Source: Bacteroidales bacterium
GTDB taxonomy: Bacteria > Bacteroidota > Bacteroidia > Bacteroidales > UBA12077
Length of the DNA stretch: 16,021 bases
Direction of reading: 5' to 3'
Assembly (NCBI GenBank): GCA_030600625.1
Contig: JAUVLS010000005.1
Span: 1-16,021 of the forward strand
Below are positions 8,145 to 15,197 of this stretch, piece after piece (position 1 is the first letter of the stretch; each line of letters begins with the position of its first letter). Under the pieces are notes generated by a model. The model ran no database searches and was not told where the DNA came from. It was given only the letters and a program-made list of their open reading frames with translations. The translations under genes were made by a program, and so were the position numbers.

Positions 8145-8173
8145 CAAATATACAAAGATTAATGCATTGCATT
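8145..8173. promoter_or_regulatory. Divergent intergenic region: 13-bp palindrome and minus-strand -7-like box
   Basis: The 257-bp gap between the lipoprotein gene (minus) and the MATE gene (plus) contains AATGCATTGCATT at 8161-8173, a perfect 6+1+6 palindrome. Next to it, TATATTTG on the minus strand (8152-8145) matches the Bacteroidota -7 consensus about 57 bp before the lipoprotein start. No matching -33 box was found. The palindrome would lie just upstream of this -7 element, where an operator could act. A second inverted repeat, TGATAA/TTATCA, is at 8215-8235. Confidence 0.3.
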
Positions 8174-8314
8174 TAATGATTGACTATATATTTTGTTCAA
8201 CACCCACTTTTATTTGATAAATCATTCAATTATCATGACCATTTTTATTTATTTAAACTTTTGATGAAATAAGCTTTCCGTAATTAATTGCTGTTTAATA
8301 AAAAAAAATTGATT

Positions 8315-8322
8315 TAATTTTG
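8315..8322 (+). promoter_or_regulatory. Candidate -7 promoter element of the MATE gene
   Basis: TAATTTTG fits the Bacteroidota TAnnTTTG consensus and ends 23 bp before the ATG, giving a plausible leader of about 17 nt. The nearest upstream TTG (8288-8290) is at 24-bp spacing, longer than the usual 19-20, so this is a weak call. Confidence 0.35.
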
Positions 8323-8345
8323 TTAGCAATTTTTAATTTGCAATA

Positions 8346-9680
8346 ATGTTAAAAACTTCAATAACATATAAAGGAATCTGGAAGATAGCTTATCCAATTA
8401 TACTTGGCAGTATTGTGCAAAATATTATTAGTGTTACTGATACTGCATTTTTAGGTAGAGTAGGGGAAGTTGAGCTTGGCGCTGCTGCTATTGGAGGTGT
8501 TTTTTACCTTACTTTAATAATGCTCGGGTTCGGATTTTCTGTAGGTACCCAAATTATTGTTGCCCGAAGGTATGGTGAAAATAAACATAATGAAATAGGT
8601 ATTATAATTGAGCATTCTCATTACTTCCTGGTTTTACTTGCTATAATATTAGTTGTTGCAATGAAAAGTGCAATGCCATTTATTTTTGATAGAGTTCTGG
8701 AGTCTGAACAAGTAAAAGTTGCAACACAGGAATATTTGAATTACAGGATACTAGGATTACTATTTGCCTGTATAAACTTTGGATTTAGAGCATTTTATAT
8801 TGGGATAGCTAGAACGAAGGTAATTACCTGGACCACAATCTTTATGGCTTTTACCAATGTGTTTTTTGATTATGCTTTGATTTTTGGAAATTTTGGATTT
8901 GCTGAGTATGGAATTGCTGGTGCTGCTATTGCATCGGTTATTTCTGAAATTACAGCATGTATTTTCTTTATTTTTTATACTATTAAATTTATTGATACAA
9001 AGTATTTTGGATTATTCAAGTTCAAAAGATTCAATTTTGCACTTTTAAAACGAATATTAACTGTTGCATTGCCAATGATGATGCAAAACTTTATTTCATT
9101 TACAGGATGGTTTTTCTTCTTCTTATTTGTCGAGAAAATGGGAGAGCATTCACTTGCTATTTCAAATATTATTAGAAGCATTTATGTTGTTATGCTGATT
9201 CCGATTTGGGGATTTACTTCGGCTACAAATACTTTGGTAAGTTTTCTTATTGGACGCGAAAGAACCCGTGAAGTTATACCTGTTGTTATTAAAATTTTAA
9301 AGTTGTGTATTCTTGGCGTTTTGGGTTTAGTTTTAGTAAATATAACGATTCCCGAAAAAGTTTTGTCAATTTATACTAATAATACATTACTTATTCAGGA
9401 TTCGCTACCGGCACTTTACGTGGTTAGTATAGCAGCAATATTTCTAACAACTGGATTTGTGTTTTTTAGTGGTGTATCTGGTACCGGCATGACCAAAGTT
9501 TCTTTTATGATAGAAACTATTGTTATTGTTCTTTATATTTTGATAACATATTTACTTGTTAATCTTGAAAACTCAAGAGTTGAATGGGTTTGGTGTGTGG
9601 AAATAATTTACGGTTTAATAATTGGCCTCTTATCATATTTGTATTTAAAGTTTGGGAACTGGAAATATAAACGGATATAA
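8346..9680 (+). CDS. MATE family multidrug/Na+ efflux transporter
   Basis: This 444-residue integral membrane protein has about 12 hydrophobic helices in two halves. The first helix region reads IAYPIILGSIVQNIISVTDT, followed by AFLGRVGEVELGAAAIGG and a GTQIIVARRYGE segment, all typical of MATE proteins. The length fits the family norm of 440-460. MATE proteins export cationic drugs or metabolites using a Na+ or H+ gradient. It resembles the NorM/DinF-like branch common in Bacteroidota. The substrate cannot be read from sequence. It appears to be a single-gene unit, with divergent genes upstream, about 217 bp of non-coding sequence downstream and then the promoter of the lipid cluster. No direct tie to that cluster is evident, although a lipid-linked role cannot be excluded. 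Confidence 0.92.
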   Translation: MLKTSITYKGIWKIAYPIILGSIVQNIISVTDTAFLGRVGEVELGAAAIGGVFYLTLIMLGFGFSVGTQIIVARRYGENKHNEIGIIIEHSHYFLVLLAIILVVAMKSAMPFIFDRVLESEQVKVATQEYLNYRILGLLFACINFGFRAFYIGIARTKVITWTTIFMAFTNVFFDYALIFGNFGFAEYGIAGAAIASVISEITACIFFIFYTIKFIDTKYFGLFKFKRFNFALLKRILTVALPMMMQNFISFTGWFFFFLFVEKMGEHSLAISNIIRSIYVVMLIPIWGFTSATNTLVSFLIGRERTREVIPVVIKILKLCILGVLGLVLVNITIPEKVLSIYTNNTLLIQDSLPALYVVSIAAIFLTTGFVFFSGVSGTGMTKVSFMIETIVIVLYILITYLLVNLENSRVEWVWCVEIIYGLIIGLLSYLYLKFGNWKYKRI

Positions 9681-9701
9681 ATTTGCAAATCAAAAACTAT
9701 T

Positions 9702-9725
9702 TTTTAGGTTTCTGAAAATCTAAAA
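9702..9725 (+). terminator. Weak candidate terminator after the MATE gene
   Basis: TTTTAGGTTT (9702-9711) can pair with AAATCTAAAA (9716-9725) around a 4-nt loop, giving a 10-bp stem with one G-U pair, 22 bp after the stop. The stem is AT-rich and the following tail TAAAAATTTT is only partly T-rich, so this is tentative. Confidence 0.35.
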
Positions 9726-9833
9726 TAAAAATTTTCAATATGTTTTAAACGAATAAAACACTATAAATTTTGTGTATTTATTACTGTACCTTAAATTTTC
9801 TTGCACTGCAAAAAGTTAAGATGTGTTAAAAAA

Positions 9834-9864
9834 TTTGGTAGTATAAAAATTATGTATATCTTTG
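9834..9864 (+). promoter_or_regulatory. Bacteroidota-type promoter of the tetR-led lipid operon
   Basis: TTTG (9834-9837) and TATCTTTG (9857-9864) are separated by 19 bp, matching the Bacteroidota sigma-ABfr consensus TTTG-N19-TAnnTTTG. Transcription would start near 9871, giving a leader of about 27 nt before the tetR ATG. The leader carries two direct copies of AAAACGAA (9871-9878 and 9886-9893), with a related AAACGAA at 9747-9753. A small palindrome TTGCACTGCAA lies at 9801-9811. Any of these could be an operator for the encoded TetR protein, but TetR proteins usually bind inverted repeats and none is convincing. Confidence 0.7.
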
Positions 9865-9897
9865 TACTGAAAAACGAAAATAGTCAAAACGAATACC

Positions 9898-10476
9898 ATG
9901 AAAAACGATACAAAAGATAAAATTTTAGCAGTAGCTACAAAATTGTTTAGTAAATTTGGTTTTCATAAAACTTCGATGGACGAAATTGCTAAAATAGCAA
10001 GAAAAGCAAAAGGTTCTTTATATTATCATTTTGCAAGTAAAGAAGATTTATTTAGAGAAGTTGTTGCAAAGGAAATATATAATCTCCAAAGTAATTTATC
10101 GGTTATTATTAATAATAATGAACTAAAAGCAGTCGAAAAAATAAAACTTTATTTAGTTAAAAGAATGGAGATTTTAAATAATGCTGTAAGTTACCATGAA
10201 ACAATTAGAGCAGATTTTTTTGAACACTTTGATTTTATTGATGATTTACGTTTTGGACTGGATAATTGGGAAAAAAGTAATATAAAAAAGATAATACAAC
10301 ATGGTATTGATAAAGGAGAATTTACAATTATTGAAGATATTGATGTTTTAATTGACATGTTTATTATGGTATTAAAAGGACTTGAAATACCTTTCTTTTT
10401 ACAAAACAAATATGAAAAATATTCACCCTATTTTGATGATTTATCAGGAATCTTAATAAAAGGATTATCGAAATAA
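9898..10476 (+). CDS. TetR/AcrR family transcriptional regulator
   Basis: This 192-residue one-component regulator has an N-terminal helix-turn-helix at about residues 8-55. The typical pattern is present: KILAVATKLFSKFGFHKTSM, then DEIAKIARKAKGSLYYHFASKEDLF. The C-terminal part (60-192) is helical and variable, as expected for a ligand-binding domain. It should repress transcription until a small ligand binds. As first gene of a run of eight same-direction genes, 54 bp ahead of the ketoacyl synthase, it probably controls its own operon. Many TetR proteins in lipid loci (the FabR and FadR type) sense acyl-CoA or acyl-ACP, so a lipid ligand is plausible. That is inferred from context, not from residues. 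Confidence 0.93.
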   Translation: MKNDTKDKILAVATKLFSKFGFHKTSMDEIAKIARKAKGSLYYHFASKEDLFREVVAKEIYNLQSNLSVIINNNELKAVEKIKLYLVKRMEILNNAVSYHETIRADFFEHFDFIDDLRFGLDNWEKSNIKKIIQHGIDKGEFTIIEDIDVLIDMFIMVLKGLEIPFFLQNKYEKYSPYFDDLSGILIKGLSK

Positions 10477-10530
10477 TTTTTTTTAAATTAAACTGACCAA
10501 TAAACATATTGCGTATAAAAATATCACACA

Positions 10531-11475
10531 ATGTATATAAATACAATTTCACATTACTTACCAAAACAGATAATTAGAAATAACTATTTTAAAAAAGTAA
10601 ATGGATTATCTGAAGAATGGATATTAAGTAGAACAGGGATACAAGAAAGAAGAAAAGCACTTCCAAAAGAAAACACAAATACAATGGCGAATAAAGCTGT
10701 AAACATGGCTTTGAAACAGTTACCGTATTCAATCACAGATATTGATTTAATAATTGGAGCAACTTATACACCCTATGATACAGTGGGAACTCTTGCTCAT
10801 TCGGTTCAAAAAGAATTTAATATTTCTGATGCTAAAGCAATTTCAATTTCAGCTGCTTGTTCATCTTTTATTAATGCCATTGAAATTATTGAAGGATATT
10901 TTGCAACAAATAAGGCAAACAATGCACTTATTATTGCATCAGAACATAATACAGCGTATCACGATGAAAAAGATCTGCAAGCAGGACATTTATGGGGTGA
11001 TGGGGCTGCAGCTGTATTTATATCAAAAGAACAACTATCTGAAAAAGATTATCAAATTGTTGACGTAATTACAAAAGGGTTAGGAAATATTGGGAAATCT
11101 GTGAATGGTGTTTCTCTACGTCCTACAAACGGAGGAATAAAAATGCCTTATGGTAAAGATGTTTTTATTAATGCCAACAAATATATGATTAGCACTTTAT
11201 TAGAAATATTAGAGAAAAATAAAATGTCTATTAATGATGTTAATTATGTAATTCCGCATCAGGCTAATATCAGAATTATTGAAAATATCAGAAAGCAACT
11301 AAAAGTTAACAAAGAAAAGGTTTTAGTAAATATAGATAAATTAGGAAATACCGGATGTGCGAGCACTCCTATTGCATTTTCCCAAAATCAAAACAAATTT
11401 AAAAAAGAAGATTTAATAGGAGTAACTGTTTTTGGAGGAGGATACTCCAGTGGAGCAATGTTGGTGAAAAAATAA
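10531..11475 (+). CDS. FabH-like 3-oxoacyl-ACP synthase III (KAS III)
   Basis: This 314-residue thiolase-fold enzyme has the complete KAS III catalytic triad: Cys110 in ISAACSSF, His243 in IPHQAN and Asn273 in LGNTG. These are close to positions 112/244/274 of E. coli FabH. GDGAAAVF (156-163) and the glycine-rich FGGGYSSGAML end (301-311) are also family-typical. It should condense an acyl-CoA or acyl-ACP with malonyl-ACP to give a 3-ketoacyl product. The gene is not beside plsX, rpmF or other fab genes, so it is more likely a pathway-specific KAS III than the housekeeping FabH. Its product could be reduced by the SDR encoded downstream. Substrate chain length is not predictable here. Confidence 0.9.
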   Translation: MYINTISHYLPKQIIRNNYFKKVNGLSEEWILSRTGIQERRKALPKENTNTMANKAVNMALKQLPYSITDIDLIIGATYTPYDTVGTLAHSVQKEFNISDAKAISISAACSSFINAIEIIEGYFATNKANNALIIASEHNTAYHDEKDLQAGHLWGDGAAAVFISKEQLSEKDYQIVDVITKGLGNIGKSVNGVSLRPTNGGIKMPYGKDVFINANKYMISTLLEILEKNKMSINDVNYVIPHQANIRIIENIRKQLKVNKEKVLVNIDKLGNTGCASTPIAFSQNQNKFKKEDLIGVTVFGGGYSSGAMLVKK

Positions 11476-11542
11476 TTTTCAACACAAAATTTGATGATAA
11501 AATATAATATTATAAATTTAATGTATTATTTAAAATTAAAAA

Positions 11543-12334
11543 ATGAAAGAAAAACTAAAAAATGTTTTTTTCAGAATTTGGTACTGGTATGTAAGTACAG
11601 TTGATAAAAACGCCGAAGTTATTTTTATGAACTATGGTTATTCGAAAGATAATCATAAAATCAAACTTGATGAAAATGATGAAAAAAACAGATACTCAGC
11701 ACAACTTTATAATTTAGTTGCTACAGGAGCAGATATTAAAGGGAAAAATATTTTAGAGGTAGGTTGTGGACGTGGTGGTGGTTTATCATATATAAATCGT
11801 TATTTGTTTCCAAGTTCAGTAACCGGGGTTGATTTGAATAAAAAAGCAATTGAGTTTTGCAAAAAACATTATTCAAATGAAAGAATTGAATTTTTACAGG
11901 CAAATGCACAAAGCTTAAACTTTCAGGATAATACTTTTGATGTGGTAATAAATGTTGAGTCTTCGCATCGCTATTCTCAAATGGATAAATTCTTAGATGA
12001 AGTATATCGTGTTTTAAAACCAGGCGGAGTTTTTCTTTTTGCTGATTTCAGACATGAAATAGAACTTGAAGAACTAAATACACAATTGAAAAATTCAAAT
12101 TTCATTTTTTTTAAAGATGAAAACATTACAGCAAATGTTTTAGAAGCGTTAAAATTATCAACAAGCGAAAGAGAAAATTTAATACATAAGATAGCTCCAA
12201 GATTTTTGCGTGGTTTAGGAAAAAAATTCGCTGCAACAGAAGGAACAACAACTTACAACAAATTTTTGACACAAGAATTTGAATATTTGTTTTGTGTTTT
12301 GCTGAAACGTCCATGCACTAACGTACACATCTAA
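11543..12334 (+). CDS. SAM-dependent methyltransferase resembling phthiotriol-type lipid O-methyltransferases
   Basis: This 263-residue class I methyltransferase has motif I LEVGCGRGGG (71-80), an acidic ribose-binding residue D97 in VTGVDLN, motif III-type NVESSHRYSQ (137-146) and YRVLKPGG (155-162). From memory, the pattern FMNYGY, GGGLSYINR, VESSHRY, FLRGLGKKFA and GTTTYNKFL runs in parallel with the mycobacterial phthiotriol dimycocerosate methyltransferase family (Rv2952). That family O-methylates a lipid hydroxyl, so a lipid or long-chain hydroxyl substrate is inferred. The position after a KAS III gene agrees. Residues 256-263 (RPCTNVHI) come from an inverted-repeat-bounded segment and do not look native. 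The ancestral end was probably at or near Lys255. The fold before that is complete, so activity is likely retained. Confidence 0.85.
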   Translation: MKEKLKNVFFRIWYWYVSTVDKNAEVIFMNYGYSKDNHKIKLDENDEKNRYSAQLYNLVATGADIKGKNILEVGCGRGGGLSYINRYLFPSSVTGVDLNKKAIEFCKKHYSNERIEFLQANAQSLNFQDNTFDVVINVESSHRYSQMDKFLDEVYRVLKPGGVFLFADFRHEIELEELNTQLKNSNFIFFKDENITANVLEALKLSTSERENLIHKIAPRFLRGLGKKFAATEGTTTYNKFLTQEFEYLFCVLLKRPCTNVHI

Positions 12335-12359
12335 CCATCGGCAGACAGGCATGGATGTT
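12306..12359. repeat. 54-bp inverted-repeat-bounded segment over the methyltransferase 3' end
   Basis: AACGTCCATGC (12306-12316) pairs with GCATGGATGTT (12349-12359): 11 bp with one G-U, enclosing 32 bp. The segment is clearly richer in G+C than its AT-rich surroundings. It supplies the last eight codons and the stop of the upstream methyltransferase gene. This fits insertion of a small palindromic mobile element, but a recoded hairpin or terminator cannot be excluded from one copy. Confidence 0.45.
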
Positions 12360-12452
12360 CCAGGATTCAAATAGGCATAAATAAAAATTGGAGTAAGGAT
12401 TTTAACTGATAGGTATATAGATGGTTAATAAATTGTAAACACATGAAATAAT

Positions 12453-12477
12453 TTTTTTAATCTAATTGATTAAAAAA
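12453..12477 (+). other. AT-rich hairpin before the PmtA-like gene
   Basis: TTTTTTAATC (12453-12462) and GATTAAAAAA (12468-12477) form a perfect 10-bp stem with a 5-nt loop, 24 bp before the next start codon. It lies in the 167-bp gap between the two methyltransferase genes, the largest gap within the cluster. It could be an attenuator or mRNA-processing structure. There is no T-tract after it, and such AT-rich stems arise easily in this background. Confidence 0.25.
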
Positions 12478-12501
12478 CGATATGAGTATAAATAATTGAT
12501 A

Positions 12502-13053
12502 ATGGGTGAAAAAATATTAATAAACGAATTAATTAAAGATAAGAATGTTGGAGCGATAACATCAACATCAAATCAGATTACAAAAAAGATGCTAAGTAAA
12601 ATAGATTTTAACAATGCCAAAGTGATTATAGAATACGGACCCGGCAAAGGAATTATTACAAAACAACTCCTCATCCAAATGAGAGAAGATGCCACTCTTT
12701 TTGTATTTGAAACTAATGAACAATTCATTAACAATTTATCCAAAATAAATGATAAACGACTAATAATAATAAATTCAGATGCTGAAAAGGCACAAATAAT
12801 TTTAAAAAACAGATATAAAACGGAAAAGGTAGATTATATTATTTCGACTATACCGTTTACTTTTTTCAACAAAAGAAAAAGAAAAAGGATTATTTTTATG
12901 ACTTATACCTTACTCAAAGAAAAAGGAAAATTTATTACTTATCAATATTCCTGGTTAATTTATGATCTGATAAAAAACCGTTTTTCTGCATCAAGTATCA
13001 AAACCACATTACTAAATATACCGCCAGCATTTATTATTGAAGGTGTTAAATAA
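12502..13053 (+). CDS. Phospholipid N-methyltransferase-like protein (PmtA/COG3963 type)
   Basis: This 183-residue small methyltransferase has the order typical of COG3963 phospholipid N-methyltransferases: a KNVGAITSTSNQITKKML entry (14-31), motif I IIEYGPGKGI (42-51), an acidic FE70 at the end of the next strand, VDYIISTIPF (110-119) as motif IV, then LLKEKGKFITYQYS and a terminal LLNIPPAFI. Family members such as PmtA methylate phosphatidylethanolamine stepwise to phosphatidylcholine on the membrane surface. A KsgA-type rRNA dimethylase shares motif I but is longer and has NLPY, which is absent. I chose the ATG at 12502 over a TTG two codons upstream because the TTG has no support. The substrate here may be an amino group on the lipid made by the neighbouring enzymes, which is inference. 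Confidence 0.75.
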   Translation: MGEKILINELIKDKNVGAITSTSNQITKKMLSKIDFNNAKVIIEYGPGKGIITKQLLIQMREDATLFVFETNEQFINNLSKINDKRLIIINSDAEKAQIILKNRYKTEKVDYIISTIPFTFFNKRKRKRIIFMTYTLLKEKGKFITYQYSWLIYDLIKNRFSASSIKTTLLNIPPAFIIEGVK

Positions 13054-13123
13054 TAAAGAAATTGATATTTTTTTGTGAATAAAATTGACATAAAAACAAT
13101 GTCAGACTAATTAATAAAAGACA

Positions 13124-14245
13124 ATGAGTTTAATAATTAAAGAAATATCAACAAAAAAGGAAATTAAAGAATTTATCAAATTTCCTAACAGATTGTATTC
13201 GGGTAATAAATATTATATTCCTGCTATACATACAAAAGAATTGCAAACTCTCTCTTTTGATAAAAATCCTGCTTTTGAATTTTGTAGGGCAAAATACTGG
13301 ATAGCAATTAGAGATGGAGTAATTGTTGGAAGAATAGCTGGAATCATTAATAACAAGTACAACGAAAATCACAATATTAAATATGCAAGATTTGGATGGT
13401 TAGACTTTGTAGATGATAATGAAGTATTAATGTTATTAATGCAAACAGTTGAAAAGTGGGCAATAAATGAAAAAATGGAAAATATACATGGTCCGCTCGG
13501 ATTCTCTTCTTTTGATTCTTCTGGAATTCTTATAGAAGGCTTTAATGAAATGCCAACTTCCTTTGCTCACTACAATTTTCCGTATTATCCGAAATTAATT
13601 GAAGAATTGGGATATAAGAAAGATATTGATTGGATTGAATATAATGTTAAAGTTCCGAAATCTGTACCTGAAAAATTTCTAAAAGGAGCTGAATTAATAA
13701 AAAAACGATACAAGCTACATAGTGTTAAACTCAAAAAGAAAAAAGATATATTGAAATATTCTGATGACTTGTTTAGGCTTTTGAATACTGAATACAAAGA
13801 CATTTATGCTTTTTCGGAATTAACAAAGAGACAAATAGAAGAACTTAAAAAACAATTTATCTCAATTCTCAGACCCGAATATGTATCAATAATATTGGAT
13901 ACAACAGGTAAAGTAATCGCATTCGGAATAACTATACCGTCTCTTGCAAAAGCGCAGCAAAAATTAAAAGGCAAACTGTTTCCATTTGGTTTTATCCGTG
14001 TTATGCATGCTTTACGGAAAAATGATACAGTTGAAACATTACTTATTGCAGTACAAAAAGATTATCAGAACAAAGGCGTTAACGGCATTATTTTTAATGA
14101 TATTTCCAGTGCTTTTGTTAAAAACGGAATTACTAATCTCGAATCAACACGAGAACTCGAAAATAACATGAAAGTTAATAATTTGTGGAATAAGTTGGAA
14201 TACAGACAACACAAAAGAGTAAGATGTTATATTAAAAAATTATAA
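13124..14245 (+). CDS. Large GNAT acyltransferase (YghO / bacterial ceramide synthase-like family)
   Basis: This 373-residue protein belongs to a long two-domain GNAT family widespread in Bacteroidota and often misnamed GTP cyclohydrolase. Visible family blocks are FPNRLYSGNKYYIPAI (20-35), KNPAFEFCRAKYWIA (47-61), ARFGWLDFVDD (88-98), GPLGFSSFDSSGILIEGF (123-140) and HYNFPYYPKLIEELGY (149-164). The C-terminal GNAT motif A, VETLLIAVQKDYQNKGVNG, lies at 303-321, with the cofactor loop QNKGVN. From memory, E. coli YghO and the Caulobacter ceramide synthase bCerS are of this general type. If that holds, the enzyme N-acylates a long-chain amine with an acyl-CoA or acyl-ACP. Context agrees: KAS III and methyltransferases lie upstream, a ketoreductase directly downstream. 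No serine palmitoyltransferase-like gene is visible, so the acceptor is unknown. Confidence 0.83.
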   Translation: MSLIIKEISTKKEIKEFIKFPNRLYSGNKYYIPAIHTKELQTLSFDKNPAFEFCRAKYWIAIRDGVIVGRIAGIINNKYNENHNIKYARFGWLDFVDDNEVLMLLMQTVEKWAINEKMENIHGPLGFSSFDSSGILIEGFNEMPTSFAHYNFPYYPKLIEELGYKKDIDWIEYNVKVPKSVPEKFLKGAELIKKRYKLHSVKLKKKKDILKYSDDLFRLLNTEYKDIYAFSELTKRQIEELKKQFISILRPEYVSIILDTTGKVIAFGITIPSLAKAQQKLKGKLFPFGFIRVMHALRKNDTVETLLIAVQKDYQNKGVNGIIFNDISSAFVKNGITNLESTRELENNMKVNNLWNKLEYRQHKRVRCYIKKL

Positions 14246-14247
14246 CT

Positions 14248-15168
14248 ATGAACAAATTCAATGAATTTTTCAGGAACACAAATATTAATAAAAACTTATT
14301 ACAGAAATACAATATTCTGATGCCAAAAATAAAAAAACGTGAAAATATTATAAAGTTTAAACCTAAATTTAATGATAAAGTTATTATAATAACAGGAGCT
14401 TCATCAGGAATAGGTAGAGCATGCGCAATGGAGTTTGCCCAAAATGGAGCAAAAATTGTTCTTGCAGCAAGAAGAGAAAACGAATTAAAAAAGGTTGAAG
14501 AAAAAATCAAAAAGCAAGGCGGTGAGGCATTATCTGTTATAACTGATGTTAAGAGTATTGACGACTGTAAACATTTAATTAACAAAACAATAGAGAGATA
14601 TGGAAAAATTGATGTGTTAATTAATAATGCAGGTATTTCGATGAGAGCTGTATTTGAGGATTTAGATTTATCCGTTATTAAAGAATTAATGGACACAAAT
14701 TTTTACGGTGCTGTTTATTGTACAAAATTTGCATTGCCTTATTTATTAAAACAAAAAGGAACTGTAATTGGTATTTCATCAATAACAGGGCTTACACCTT
14801 TGCCCGGGAGAACAGGTTACAGCGCATCTAAACATGCAATGGAAGGTTTCCTTAATACATTACGACTCGAAAATATGAAAAAGCTTAATGTTTTGATTGT
14901 TCATCCCGGATTTACAAGTTCGAATATCAGGAATATGGCACTTGATAAAAATGGTCAGGTTCAAAAAGAAACTCCAAGAGATGAAGAAAAAATGATGTCA
15001 AGTGAAAGAGTAGCACAAATAATCGCGAAAGCAACTTATAAACGAGAACGCGATTTAATTTTAACTCCACAAGGTAGGCTTGTAGTTTGGTTACATAGAA
15101 ATTTCCCGGGCATAACCGATAGGATAATTTTACGCGAAATGGCAAAAGAACAGGATTCGCCATTTTAA
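14248..15168 (+). CDS. Short-chain dehydrogenase/reductase, likely 3-ketoacyl or 3-ketosphinganine-type reductase
   Basis: This 306-residue classical SDR has the NAD(P)-binding motif TGASSGIG (49-56), D100 in ITDV, NNAG (126-129), catalytic Ser178 in GISSITG, and Tyr191/Lys195 in GYSASKH. AARRENEL after the second strand suggests NADPH preference (R75, R76). The C-terminal extension (LVVWLHRNFP and onward) is seen in membrane-associated SDRs of the DHRS7/3-ketodihydrosphingosine reductase type. It should reduce a keto group on a long-chain intermediate, such as the product of the KAS III. The first ATG lies 2 bp after the GNAT stop, giving translational coupling but an unusual N-terminal tail of about 40 residues before the Rossmann fold. 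A second in-frame ATG at 14320 (Met25) would shorten it. The start is uncertain. Confidence 0.88.
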   Translation: MNKFNEFFRNTNINKNLLQKYNILMPKIKKRENIIKFKPKFNDKVIIITGASSGIGRACAMEFAQNGAKIVLAARRENELKKVEEKIKKQGGEALSVITDVKSIDDCKHLINKTIERYGKIDVLINNAGISMRAVFEDLDLSVIKELMDTNFYGAVYCTKFALPYLLKQKGTVIGISSITGLTPLPGRTGYSASKHAMEGFLNTLRLENMKKLNVLIVHPGFTSSNIRNMALDKNGQVQKETPRDEEKMMSSERVAQIIAKATYKRERDLILTPQGRLVVWLHRNFPGITDRIILREMAKEQDSPF

Positions 15169-15197
15169 ACTTATAAAAATATAATGAACACTGTAAT

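Noticed and set aside
8088..8346. Small RNA or riboswitch in the 257-bp divergent gap
   Set aside because: Only short AT-rich repeats and palindromes are present. No conserved aptamer-like core was recognisable by eye.
10754..11068. 104-codon plus-strand frame inside the KAS III gene
   Set aside because: It is an out-of-frame shadow within a KAS III frame that holds the full catalytic triad.
10531..11475. Housekeeping FabH for fatty acid initiation
   Set aside because: The triad fits, but the setting (TetR, methyltransferases, GNAT, no plsX/rpmF/fab neighbours) points to a dedicated pathway. It is not strictly excluded.
12496..12501. TTG start two codons upstream of the PmtA-like ATG
   Set aside because: No ribosome-binding or conservation support; the ATG at 12502 is simpler and gives a normal N-terminus.
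12502..13053. KsgA/Erm-type rRNA adenine dimethylase
   Set aside because: Motif I is similar, but the NLPY catalytic motif and the C-terminal helical domain are absent, and the length and STIPF motif fit COG3963 better.
14232..14696. 154-codon antisense open frame opposite the SDR gene
   Set aside because: It overlaps a strongly supported SDR on the other strand, and its hydrophobic composition is what antisense of AT-rich coding gives. No motif was seen.
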